A DNA stretch of 32,137 bases from Desulforamulus aeronauticus DSM 10349 (GCF_900142375.1 NZ_FRAR01000034.1:1-32137), one strand, 5' to 3'; shown: positions 1-8,132, counted from the stretch's first letter. Translations and numbers: made by a program. The notes: generated by a model not told the origin, from the letters alone.

Positions 1-786
1 TTCTAGTCCTAGTTGTTCAAGTACCTCTTTTGCAACTTGGGCTGCTTTCTCTATTTCTTCTCGGGTTTTAGCAAACAGCAGAAAATCATCGGCGTATCTC
101 ACAAATCTTATCTTGTGTTCTTCTAACCTCCAGTCCATCTCGTTTAGGTAGAGGTTAGCCAGTAGCGGAGAGATTACTCCCCCCTGTGGTGTTCCTATTT
201 CAGTGCTGTGATATTTTCCCTCTTCCATGTAACCTGCCTTAAGCCATTCCCATATCATATCTAGTACTGTTCCGTCAGCTATGTACTTTGTTAGTACCTT
301 CATTAATTTCTTGTGGGGTATATTATCGAAAAAGCCTTTGATATCACAGTCATAGATATGGTTGTATCCGGTTTCTATATTCCAGAGGATAATCTGCATT
401 ACCCTTTTGGCTCCCATATTGGGGCGGTAGCCACAAGACCATTTGTGGAATATATGCTCCTCACATTTAGGACTTAGTACATTAACTATTGCCTGTTGAA
501 CAATTCTGTCCTCGATATTTGGTATTCCCAGCGGACGCAGCTTACCATTCTTTTTGGTAATGTATTTTCTTCGTACCGGGGAGGGTTTGTAGGTCTTTGT
601 TCTCAGCCTCTGTAACAGGTCTGCCAGTTTAGCATCTTCTTCTTTCTTAAAGCTATTAATTGTCTCTCCATCGTTGCCTCCGGCACCACCATTTTCCTCA
701 ACTTCACGCCATGCTTCTTTTAGCTTTCGGTCAAATAGTATTTGCCCATAGATACTGTGCCATTTAAACTTGAGTTTATTATTCAA
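1..786 (-). CDS. ltrA: Group II intron reverse transcriptase/maturase, partial (N-terminal 262 aa)
   Basis: This is the intron-encoded protein that helps the intron RNA splice and reverse-transcribes it at the target. The frame shows the RT order DCDIKGFFDNI (about residue 146), GTPQGGVISPLL (198-209) and the catalytic YADD at 231-234, plus NGGAGGNDG near residue 33 and LRPLGIPNIEDR near 83. I chose the TTG at 786 because GGTGAGG lies 9 nt upstream; a GTG at 801 is an in-frame alternative, and a TGA closes the frame further up. No stop interrupts the visible part. The thumb/maturase X domain and any endonuclease domain are beyond the window. Confidence 0.9.
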   Translation of the reverse strand, partial: MNNKLKFKWHSIYGQILFDRKLKEAWREVEENGGAGGNDGETINSFKKEEDAKLADLLQRLRTKTYKPSPVRRKYITKKNGKLRPLGIPNIEDRIVQQAIVNVLSPKCEEHIFHKWSCGYRPNMGAKRVMQIILWNIETGYNHIYDCDIKGFFDNIPHKKLMKVLTKYIADGTVLDMIWEWLKAGYMEEGKYHSTEIGTPQGGVISPLLANLYLNEMDWRLEEHKIRFVRYADDFLLFAKTREEIEKAAQVAKEVLEQLGLE

Positions 787-1433
787 CGTCTTATTCCTCA
801 CCTTTCTCGCGTACCTTCGGCTCGTTTTTACCAAGGTAACGTTGCCGTTTGCATTACCACGAATTCAAGTTGGAACCACAAAGGTCAACCCCCTTCCGTT
901 CAGCACCAGTTTGGTCAGATGCTTACTTCCGTACTATGGGGTTGTCTGACTTCTCCACCCGTGTCAGCAACTTCGGTTTATCCTTATATGCTGTCACCCT
1001 ATTTAGTAGGTAAGAGTGGAGATCTCACAGGGTCATCGCATTTTCCTTCTTGACATACCAAGCACCATCACCTGATAAGCTACTTACTGCCCGGCTGGCT
1101 CACTGGGCAGCAGTTACCATTAGGTAGGCTTCCCGTTTTCTTCGCACAGTCGCCAACTTACCCAGCCGTTGTACTTCACGCTTTCGCATTTCGGTCTGTC
1201 AAGCCGCCTATGGGCCTCTCGGCTTCCACGTCTCCTTCAAACAGCACCTCACGACGCTGCCCTAGACTAGGCTTCCTGGTTCGTGCCAGCACTCCCAGGG
1301 GAGGACTTTCACCTCCGTGAATTTTCATGTTTCAGGACTCTGGACCCGTTTTTACCGCAGTACCGCTGTCGCTGTCTCTAATACATGAATTGCCTCGGTC
1401 TTTTACCAAGGCTAATGCAACTGCCTGTCGCAC
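1..1433 (-). mobile_element. Group II intron, probably class IIC, cut by window edge
   Basis: The minus strand begins an intron-like segment at 1433 with GTGCGACAG, matching the GUGYG 5' consensus of group II introns. About 630 nt of non-coding, structure-rich sequence follows (where intron domains I-III belong), then a reverse transcriptase/maturase frame that runs off the left edge. The base before the intron is the last U of a rho-independent terminator (1434-1458). Insertion right behind terminators is the known preference of class C introns, so the class is inferred from the site and the 5' end. Domains V/VI and the 3' splice site lie outside the window. Confidence 0.85.
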
Positions 1434-1458
1434 AAAAAAGCCCCAGCGAAGCCGGGGC
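1434..1458 (-). terminator. Rho-independent terminator of the phage lysis cassette
   Basis: On the minus strand an 8-bp stem (GCCCCGGC pairing with GCTGGGGC, one G-U pair) with loop TTC is followed by six T. It starts 28 nt after the holin stop codon. It ends exactly where the group II intron begins, so it is probably also the intron's target motif. Confidence 0.9.
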
Positions 1459-1485
1459 CACATTAATCCGCGTGATTACGTTGGT

Positions 1486-1716
1486 TTATTTTGCATCTTC
1501 CGGGAGTTTTTTATTCTTATCTGCCACCCACTTGGCTAATTGTCCCGCTGCATCGACCGCCCCCTCAATAGCTGCATACCCCATAAGGGCGGCAACTACA
1601 GTATAGATCGCATCTTCCGGTAGGTCAGTGTAATACACCTTTGCCCCTGCCACGGCAGCAGCTACCAGGGCCATAACTAGCTTGCGTGATTTAAGGCGTT
1701 CGATTAATGGTCTCAT
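1486..1716 (-). CDS. Small phage holin-like membrane protein (76 aa)
   Basis: A short protein with a charged start (MRPLIERLKSRK), two hydrophobic stretches (about residues 13-24 and 36-52) and a charged tail (ADKNKKLPEDAK). Size, topology and position as last gene after an amidase gene fit a small holin that makes membrane lesions to release the endolysin; the family is not recognised precisely. The ATG is preceded by GGGGGTGG at good spacing, and that ribosome site lies inside the 3' end of the upstream broken SLH frame. The frame itself is intact, unlike most of the prophage genes here. Confidence 0.6.
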   Translation of the reverse strand: MRPLIERLKSRKLVMALVAAAVAGAKVYYTDLPEDAIYTVVAALMGYAAIEGAVDAAGQLAKWVADKNKKLPEDAK

Positions 1717-1717
1717 A

Positions 1718-2594
1718 CTATGCCACCCCCAATACTTTTAGCAGACGATCTAATACAGCCGCCAGTTGCGCCCTGGTCAAAGGTTCGTCTGGCCTAAAGT
1801 TGCCCCGTTCATCGCCTTTGAGTAATTGAGTAACCCTTTCTCAGCTATTCTTTCAATACTCCCTTTAGCCCAGTGACCTTCCGTAACATCCTTAAACATA
1901 GATAAAACCTCCTCGATTACATCATTTACTGGTACAGTACCGGCCTTGATCTGTTCTAACGGATACCTAGTGCCTGGGCAAGCAGTAGCCTGTAACTCCT
2001 TATGCCAACCTTCGGATATATCGTTTTTAGCTCTGCCACCAACTCAGCAATGGCTTTTAGCTGTGCTAATGACATAGTCTCTAACTCGTAATCACCCTCT
2101 GCGCATATAGAGTTATGGCCTTGGGTGTGTGCTCCTATCACGTCTCTAGGGCGGCCACGGTAGACAGTGCCATCCTTGCGAGCAAAATAGTGGTACCCAA
2201 TGCCTGTCCATCCACGGCTAAGATGCCACCTGTGAATATCCTGCGCTGTACATTGACTAGCATCAGCATGGTGCAAAACAATATAATCCGTTTCTTTACG
2301 CGGGGAAAGATCCCCATTCCACTTATATTTCTCCTCGATTATCGTCACATAATTCACCTTCCTTTGCCCTCTGTTTTTTAGCATGGGTTCTGTATTTTTC
2401 CATGCCTGGATAGCCTCTTGACCGAAGTAACCACCTAAGATAATGCCAATCAAAGGAACCATAGTATCTACTAAATCAAGTGCCTTGTCGCTGGTTAAAG
2501 CACAATATGCATAGTAAAGAAAGGACCCGCTGAACACGATGGCCAGCAGGTCCTTGAAACTAAAGTTATGCGGCTGAGAAAAGAACTCCCTCAT
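1718..2594 (-). pseudogene. Broken phage lysis gene: membrane segment + N-acetylmuramoyl-L-alanine amidase + SLH domain
   Basis: Three frames join into one protein. From ATG 2594 (GGAGG upstream, ATGA overlap with the previous gene) come a hydrophobic N-terminal part (MREFFSQPHNF, then two membrane stretches) and an amidase_2/PGRP-type domain (YIVLHHADAS, GWTGIGYHYF, RGRPRDVIGAH). Near 2004 a one-base loss throws the frame out. The next frame holds the amidase end HKELQATACPG, which should carry the Cys zinc ligand, a linker, and the start of an SLH domain (FKDVTEGHWAKGSIERIAEK). At 1818-1833 a perfect 8-bp tandem duplication shifts the frame again, and the SLH end (KGDERGNFRPDEPLTRAQ) finishes in the third frame at 1718. 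The translated first frame (stop at 1956) lacks the Cys ligand and wall anchor, so it is probably inactive. The HN-EGD stretch is also a few residues short. Membrane part and amidase may once have been two genes: a GTG with AAGGAAGGTG upstream sits at their junction. Confidence 0.85.
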
Positions 2595-2929
2595 GATTGG
2601 CCACCTCCACCCCGAAGCAAACTGACTACCCACTGGATTATGCTTAACGCTATCCCCGTTACTGTGGCCACCAGTCCGGCCAATTTCCAGCGATCGGCCT
2701 TCTCATCTTTAACATGATTTTCGATCTTGTCATGAAGTTTAACAATTCGGGTCTCTGCACAATCTTGACACTTAAGGAAGTCCGCCTTAGTCACATAATT
2801 CCCAGCCACCTGGACCCGCAGGTCAGCCATGCCGGCCGTCAACTCAGCCAAGGATTTCTTTACTTCTCGCAGATCCTCCCGGATTACAGCAACATCGTTT
2901 TCCCCCAACTCCCCCACCCCCGGTAACAT
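2591..2929 (-). CDS. XhlA-like phage hemolysin/holin accessory protein (112 aa)
   Basis: The protein has an amphipathic coiled-coil-like N-terminal half (REDLREVKKSLAELTAG...), a CQDC motif, a charged middle and one C-terminal membrane segment (LAGLVATVTGIALSIIQWVV), ending in a Gly-rich tail. This is the plan of XhlA-family proteins of PBSX-like phages, which work with a holin in host lysis; assignment is by architecture. The frame stays open to 2971, but that upstream ATG lies inside a terminator hairpin, so MLPGVGE at 2929 is the likelier start. Its stop overlaps the next gene as ATGA, indicating translational coupling within the lysis cassette. Confidence 0.65.
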   Translation of the reverse strand: MLPGVGELGENDVAVIREDLREVKKSLAELTAGMADLRVQVAGNYVTKADFLKCQDCAETRIVKLHDKIENHVKDEKADRWKLAGLVATVTGIALSIIQWVVSLLRGGGGQS

Positions 2930-2956
2930 TGCCCGACCACGATCGGTAGACGGACA

Positions 2957-2984
2957 TAAAAATACCGCCATCTCTTAGGCGGTT
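2957..2984 (-). terminator. Candidate terminator between the XkdX-like and XhlA-like genes
   Basis: On the minus strand CCGCC and GGCGG form a 5-bp stem around an 8-nt loop, followed by TATTTTTATG. The stem is short but GC-rich and the U tail is good. It could separate tail and lysis transcripts. Confidence 0.55.
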
Positions 2985-3003
2985 GCTTCACAATTTAAGT
3001 CTT

Positions 3004-3144
3004 TTATGCTGCAGCGTAAGGCTCCCCGGTGATCTGCTCAAACTCTCCATCGGTAATTACCCCATACTGCACATACATTCGTACCTGGGCAGCTGTGGCC
3101 CAGCCTTTTTCAAAGTAGTATTTCACCCGCTCAAAATCACTCAC
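3004..3144 (-). CDS. XkdX-family small phage protein (46 aa)
   Basis: A 46-residue protein beginning MSDFERVKYYFEKGW and ending ITGEPYAAA. Size, the YYFEKGWAT start and the GVITDGEFEQITG end match the XkdX family of PBSX-like phages, encoded between tail-fibre and lysis genes and of unknown function. The GTG start has GGGAGG eight bases upstream and overlaps the 3' end of the preceding gene by 8 nt. Confidence 0.8.
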   Translation of the reverse strand: MSDFERVKYYFEKGWATAAQVRMYVQYGVITDGEFEQITGEPYAAA

Positions 3145-3643
3145 TTACATTACCTCCCATTTCTATAGTTAACAGTCTCAAGTCCATATCCGCCAATTGC
3201 TGGCCCTGCATCTGATTTTCCGTTACTAATTCTAGGTTATTTAATTCCAGTCCAACCACCTGGCCGCCTAACACAGCATTTTGATTCTGGAGTTCGAGAT
3301 TTTGCAGCTCCAATCCTACGACCTCCTGGCCAAGCAACTGATTTTGCCCCTGTAACTCAAGTATTTGCAGGTCTTTTTCAACCAATTGACCACCAATCAC
3401 TTCAAGTTCTGAGGGCGGCTCCGGCACCGGGCTTGGATCATGCGCCTCTACAACCTCCCCGATAGCGTCCAATTCCTCCTGCGTTATGTCGGGGTGGACG
3501 TAGATAGTGACTGTATCATCTGTGCCATATACTGTGCTGGTACCGTCAGGCTGCAGGGGCTGGATTAGGTTTTGGTTTAGTAGTTCGTCGTATAGCTTAC
3601 CGGGGTTTACGGTTTTTTGGATGCAGATTGGCAAGTAGTTCAC
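3137..3643 (-). CDS. Phage tail-associated protein with 21-residue coiled-coil repeats
   Basis: The N-terminal half (YLPICIQKTVNPGKLYDELL, then DDTVTIYVHPDITQEELDAI) resembles small tail-fibre-associated proteins of Firmicutes phages. The C-terminal half is four tandem units of about 21 residues: IGGQLVEKDLQILELQ..., LGQEVVGLELQNLELQ..., LGGQVVGLELNNLELV..., QGQQLADMDLRLLTIE.... Twenty-one residues is three heptads, so a continuous coiled coil is expected. The GTG at 3643 follows GGTAGGTG at good spacing; another GTG at 3652 overlaps the upstream frame. Function is unproven; attachment or trimerisation of the tail fibre is a guess from position. Confidence 0.6.
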   Translation of the reverse strand: MNYLPICIQKTVNPGKLYDELLNQNLIQPLQPDGTSTVYGTDDTVTIYVHPDITQEELDAIGEVVEAHDPSPVPEPPSELEVIGGQLVEKDLQILELQGQNQLLGQEVVGLELQNLELQNQNAVLGGQVVGLELNNLELVTENQMQGQQLADMDLRLLTIEMGGNVSE

Positions 3644-3644
3644 A

Positions 3645-3995
3645 TTATTCACCTACCTTAACCAGTATTATACTAACGGCCGTGTTATTCAGAGTTACTC
3701 CAGAGTCTTGGAATAAACTAACGGAAATAACATCTCCTGCGACATAGGCACCTGTAACCATAAACGAGTGACTAAAACCATGTGTACCGGGTGGCGGTGT
3801 AAGTATTTCGCTAGTTACAACACCATTTTTAATTAATCTCATACCACGAACACCCGTTGCGCTTGCGGAAATAGTAAACACACCATGTATCAAGTATCTT
3901 CCACTAGTTTTAATTACAGGTATATTGTTCTTAACGGCGTTGTCAAAATCAAAACTACTAACGTTAAACGGTATAGTTACCCATGTATTGCTGGA
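3645..3995 (-). pseudogene. Tail-fibre fragment 6: C1q-like head domain
   Basis: Read from about 3995 the frame gives NTWVTIPFNVSSFDFDNAV, then GRYLIHGVFTISASATGVRG and the strands up to AVSIILVKVGE. This is the pattern of C1q/TNF-like jelly-roll domains found at the ends of phage fibres and spore-surface proteins. No usable start codon precedes it, so it needed the upstream frame. Loss of 4 nt from a tandem agca repeat near 3992 would explain the break. Confidence 0.7.
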
Positions 3996-4234
3996 ATGGC
4001 TATTGTTGCAGTGCTGCCCGCATGAAAACTAACACTCTTCCTTAACAACCCCCGCTCCCGCAACGCCATTTCCAACGCCGTCACATCGGTAGTCACCTTT
4101 GCCAACTCGTCAACCAGAGTGTCCACAGTTGACTTGATATTGCTGTCGTAGGTAGCCTCAACAGCCAGCAGTGGGGCGGTAAATTCCTCCGGTAGTGCTA
4201 GGTCTGTATTGGGCGCTGGGGGAGTAGTTTGCAA
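3977..4234 (-). pseudogene. Tail-fibre fragment 5 (helical linker)
   Basis: TDLALPEEFTAPLLAVEATY followed by a helical stretch (DTLVDELAKVTTDVTALEMA, LRERGLLR) is typical of the section just before the C-terminal head in such fibres. The frame ends in AIPAIHG and a stop near 3977. The C1q-like head starts in another frame at the same place. Confidence 0.65.
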
Positions 4235-4424
4235 GTGGTGTAATTAATCTTTCTTTACCGTGTGCATCATACGTTTGTTTTTCCCAATCGTAATTTTCTA
4301 CGTTGTCCATAAACAAGTTTAAAATACGCGCTGTTTTGTTGTGTAATTGGCAAGAAGTATTCGCCGCCTCATTGATAAATGAAATGTTTGACCAACTAGC
4401 AGGACTAACCAACTCCTTCACCAC
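4158..4424 (-). pseudogene. Tail-fibre fragment 4
   Basis: In frame with fragment 3 after the TAG codon (VKELVSPASWSNISFINEAA, then SCQLHNKTARILNLF). The natural sequence probably extends to SPSAQY near 4205; beyond that the frame RPSTTGG... is out of register with fragment 5. A GTG near 4424 could be used as a restart, but no convincing separate gene is seen. Confidence 0.6.
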
Positions 4425-4430
4425 AACACC

Positions 4431-5307
4431 CTAAAATACTTCAATCTGATTCGCACCTTCGTGCAAGACGAGTTCGCCTTCATGCGGTACTACTTCGGTG
4501 GTGGGGGTGGCTAGTTGGTAGTGGAGTTGGTAAGGAGTATAACCCATATCATTCATTGTGATAGGGCAAGTAGGTACTCCAGATAAATAAACAGCAACAG
4601 TACCAGTAACCCATGTTGCCGCGGGAGTTCCAACACCACAGTACCTTTTTGCCCAAACCTTAGTACCTGTTCCATCGTACAAAGCACCATTAGTACTATC
4701 TTTATACATAACCCACCCATTGAAATACGCCTTAATCTCGTCTGCTGTCGGGGTGTAGTTTTCGCCCCAGCCGGAGTCGGTGTTTGGGATTGTGAGATAT
4801 ATTCCGTCAAAACCACCCGTAAACCAGCATTGATCTGGTATAGGATTTCCTGGTGCCCACGGGTTTAATATCTTACCATCATATTTTATAGTTATAGGTA
4901 AGCCCTTTCCTTTTACAAAACCGCTTAAGCTTATTACTTTAAAACCTGTCTGTGAGCTACCAAACACATATCCTAAACCACCATCCAACACCTTCTTCTC
5001 CCACTTCTTTGTCCGCACCCACTGCCCGTCAATTTCCTCCAGCGTTTCGCCTTTATAGAGAGGGGTTTGGAGGTATAGGTGAGAAGGGTTGTAGGGTTTA
5101 AACTCAGTTGGAAGTCTGTCGCCGAGGATTAGCATTGGGTTTCTGAAAACAAATGACCCTGTTGTTTGTTGATTTGCTGTATGAACAGAAATATAATAAA
5201 TATCATTTGGTACGGTAAATGATATTATTTTATTTGTCGCGGTATTATTAAGTTCCCCAACATCGGCTTTATTGCTAGACCATTTATGGATACTCCAATA
5301 GAAATTT
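4431..5307 (-). pseudogene. Tail-fibre fragment 3 (downstream of the IS)
   Basis: The frame resumes behind the IS as YWSIHKWSSNKADVGELNN and continues through FRNPMLILGDRLPTEFKPYN to HEGANQIEVF, where a TAG stops it. The same frame reads on without a break as GVVVKELVSPASW, and in related phage fibres the NQIEVF motif is followed by further sequence. The amber is therefore probably a nonsense mutation. Confidence 0.75.
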
Positions 5308-5331
5308 GGTTCTTTCCATGGTTAGTTGAAA
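5300..5331 (+). repeat. Left end of the ISL3 element: target duplication plus IRL
   Basis: AGAAATTT (5300-5307) is the left copy of the target duplication. The 24-bp left inverted repeat spans 5308-5331. Confidence 0.95.
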
Positions 5332-7185
5332 AAGATGCTGCGTTATACTATGATTGAATAGTCAGAGATATCGAAACGAGGCTATTCTATGGATGCATTT
5401 ATCAAGTTATTAGACAGAAATTTAGAGTACGTCAGCCATGAGATCATTGACGATACGATTTATATCAGAGTCGTATCAATCAGAGAAGAAATCGTCTGTC
5501 CTTTTTGTAGACAACCTTCATCAAAAACACATTCCCATTATGACAGAAGCTTTCAGGACCTACCGATACAGAATAAAAAAGTAATTGTAATTCTGAACAA
5601 CCGAAAGATGTTTTGCCATAATCCAGATTGTGAACGTACGACGTTTGCCGAAACTTTTGAATTCTTGCCGACCAAAGCCAAGAAGACAAAGCGCCTAGAA
5701 GATGAAATAATTAATTTATCCATAAATGTAAGCTCTCTAACAGCATCTTCTATATTGAGTACGAGGGTTGCAAAAGTAGGTAAAAGTACTATTTGTAATC
5801 TCTTAAAAAAAAGGCACGCCAATCATTGATAAAAAATCCGTTTCTATGGTTTGCATCGATGACTTTGCAATTAGGAAACGGGAATCTTATGGAACAATCA
5901 TGGTTGATATCGAAACCCACCGTGTGATTGATTTAATCCCATCAAGAGAAGGCAATGATGTAGTAGAATGGTTAAAGACCTATCCAAACCTTAAAATCGT
6001 TTCGAGAGATGGTTCGATTACATACCACAATGCTATAAAAATAGCACATCCTGAGGCCATACAGGTAAGTGACAGATTTCATTTACTTAAGAATTTAACT
6101 TCATATTGTAAAGAGTTTCTAATGAACTATTTTAAAGCGAGAGTACCTATTAAGGTGCCGGAAAAGCCTAAGGTTGATGTGGCAGCAACATCTGAAGCAT
6201 CTTTAACTAACAAAAAACTAACCTTAGAAGAAAAGTAAAACCGAGCGTTTTCAATGATCGCAGAAGGGTTCAGCAAAGCACATCTTTGCAAACAGTTGAA
6301 TATGGATATTCGGACACTGGATAAATTGATGGGAATGAGCGAAGAAGAACGTAATCGTTATGTAAAAAGCAGTATGGAGCGCTCACATGAGCAAAAGGTA
6401 TTAAAGAAGCAAAAACTAATAAATTCCGTTAAGGCTATGCATGCAGAAAAATTGTCTATAAGATCAATTTCCAAAGAACTACAATTATCCAGGCAAACGG
6501 TAACAAGATATTTGAATGAAAGTATAACGGCAATTCATGGAAGCTATTGTGTTAAGAAGAAAAGCATCTTAGACCCATACCTAGACGAAATAAATAGGTT
6601 AATTGATCAAGGCGTTACCTCGACTGCAATTGAGGCAAAAATCCGTCAAGAAGGTTATAAAGGCTCTTCCTCTACACTAAGAAATTACGCAGCAGGCTTG
6701 AAAAGGTTGATTCAGAATACTTACAACGCCAGTAATATAACTCCAGAAAATACCGAATTAGTAGAACGCAAATTATTAATAAAGCTATTATTCAAACGAT
6801 TGGAGAAAATCAAAGGACTGGACAACGAATGTTTAGAAAGGGTTAATGGTCAATATCCTCGGTACAAGGAGCTCATAGATATAGTTAATGAATTCAGGAA
6901 GATGCTGGTAGATAAAAATATTGGCAAGATTGAACAGTGGATACTTAAGGCATCAGTCTTAAACATTCGGGAAATAAATTCGTTTATAAACGGCATATCT
7001 AGAGATATTACAGCAGTAAAAAATGCCATTAAATATGAATACAATAATGGACTTGCTGAAGGCAGTGTAAATAAACTCAAGGTTGTTAAAAGGATAATGT
7101 ATGGCCGCAATAGCTTTGAAATGTTAAGGATGAAGCTGTTACGGCTTGAAAAAAGCCGCAATTTCAACTAACCATGGAAAGAACC
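5308..7185 (+). mobile_element. ISL3-family insertion sequence (1878 bp)
   Basis: The element is bounded by 24-bp perfect terminal inverted repeats beginning GGTTCTTTCCATGG and flanked by an 8-bp direct repeat AGAAATTT at 5300-5307 and 7186-7193. An 8-bp target duplication and a single zinc-ribbon/DDE transposase are the hallmarks of ISL3. It interrupts a tail-fibre gene on the other strand, and its removal would restore that frame. Identical ends and target copies suggest a fairly recent insertion. Confidence 0.95.
5389..7171 (+). pseudogene. tnp: ISL3-family transposase, split by a frameshift and a stop codon
   Basis: The first frame (5389-5829) has the zinc ribbon (CPFCRQP ... CHNPDC) and helix-turn-helix region. 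In an eight-A run at 5805-5812 the frame must shift by +1 to continue as KKGTPIIDKKSVSMVCIDDF. The second part carries the first catalytic Asp (VCIDDFA), VSRDGSITYHNAI and QVSDRFHLLKNL, and stops at TAA 6236-6238. The same frame resumes at once (FSMIAEGFSKAHLC) and runs to 7171 with the last acidic residue in LAEGSVNKLKVVKR. All catalytic motifs survive, but two interruptions probably make it inactive. Slippage at the A run could bypass the first but not the second. Confidence 0.9.
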
Positions 7186-7193
7186 AGAAATTT
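7162..7193 (-). repeat. Right end of the ISL3 element: IRR plus target duplication
   Basis: 7162-7185 is the exact reverse complement of the left terminal repeat. AGAAATTT at 7186-7193 is the right copy of the target duplication. Confidence 0.95.
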
Positions 7194-7666
7194 GCACCAG
7201 CAAAATCAGGAACAACTAATGTATAGATTTGTCCTGGCAGAACTGGAATAGGTGGACTATTCCCTTGCTGGTAAATATCCGTTGGAGTTAATTTAGACGT
7301 AGCCGTATTGACCGACAACACCAGTAACAAGTCCAATGGCACTGTACTATCACTAGCAGGATTATATTTAATATACGCCAATTGAAATTTAGAAACATTA
7401 GATATGATATTGCTGATCGCGGAAACTAGCCTCATTCTAATATCTGTTGCATTACCATTCATCAAGTCTGCTAATACAATATAATATTTACCGCCCTTTA
7501 GTTGCATTGACTTAAAGGCTGTTCCACCCATAGCCGTGGATATAGTAATTTTTAATCCATTACTACCATATACTTTTTTTGCAGTATCCAAAGCAAGTGT
7601 ACTTTGCCAAGCATCCCACTTCCCCGCATCCTCACAATTACCATCCCTACCCAGTAAGTTAACCAA
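7186..7666 (-). pseudogene. Tail-fibre fragment 2 (upstream of the IS)
   Basis: It contains VNLLGRDGNCE, a motif common in phage minor structural proteins, followed by a carbohydrate-binding-like beta-sandwich stretch (LALDTAKKVYGSNGLKI, GGKYYIVLADLMNG). The true sequence stops at GANF; the residues after it are read from the end of the insertion sequence. Confidence 0.75.
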
Positions 7667-7676
7667 CTGCCGCCCT

Positions 7677-7922
7677 TTAAACTTCGGCTTTAACTGTGCT
7701 GCCCCTGGGTGCGTTTAGGACGCTTAGACCGTGAGGCAAAGTGACGAATTGTTTACTGTCGGCTTTGATTTGTTGCGTGTAGTCGGCCAAATGCGCATCA
7801 AGCTCCGTCTTTTTAGCAGCATTTTGATCCATCAAATCCAGGTTTTCATTATACGCCTGCCGATTGAAAACTTCATTCCCCAGTGGCTTTTTTAGTCCTA
7901 AATTTGGTGTTGTTGTAGGCAT
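7677..7922 (-). pseudogene. Tail-fibre fragment 1 (N-terminal, 81 aa)
   Basis: It begins MPTTTPNLGLKKPLGNEVFN, a typical start of Firmicutes phage tail-fibre proteins. It runs into VTLPHGLSVLNAP and then out of frame (RGSTVKAEV, stop). The other frame continues sensibly as GAAQLKPKFKGRQLVNLLG, so a one-base insertion near 7706 is the simplest cause (an extra T on the plus strand in the CCCC-GGG context). Confidence 0.75.
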
Positions 7923-8132
7923 TTCTTTCCCCCTTATCTTTTTACAAAGAATAACCCTAGGAGGTGTGTTGCTACCAGGGCATAAAGGGGACATATTAAT
8001 CACGGTGCATGGCAACAGTTTAGGGCGTCTACTACCAGAGCCACTTCGGTGATGGTGAGTAGGTAAGAAATGGTGATATATTTCATGGGGGTAATTTGCG
8101 GGTCAATGTGGGGGAGTCCTGCTGGAGAGATT

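Larger units (their letters stand above)
3645..7922 (-). pseudogene. Phage tail-fibre gene broken in at least five places, including an ISL3 insertion
   Basis: Six collinear fragments rebuild one tail-fibre/collar-type protein: an N-terminal virion-attachment part at 7922, a long beta-rich middle, an NQIEVF module, a helical linker and a C1q-like C-terminal head. The lesions are a frameshift near 7706, an IS with 8-bp duplication (5300-7193), an in-frame TAG at 4431-4433, a frameshift near 4204 and a frameshift near 3992. Removing the IS plus one copy of the target duplication restores the frame (GANFYWSIHKW). The protein would have bound the host surface; no complete fibre can be made. The start at 7922 has GGGGG upstream. 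Confidence 0.85.

Noticed and set aside
742-1716. Open frames on the plus strand across the intron and holin region
   Set aside because: They run opposite to the intron RNA, the terminator and the holin gene, lack ribosome sites and show no domain.
1718-1899. Separate small SLH gene starting at ATG 1899 (GAGGAGG upstream)
   Set aside because: The amidase frame reads through this ATG in register after the frameshift, and the tandem duplication breaks it soon after. It is better seen as the end of the fused endolysin.
8000-8086. 28-aa minus-strand frame beginning MKYITISYLL
   Set aside because: Very short, no ribosome site, no recognisable family.
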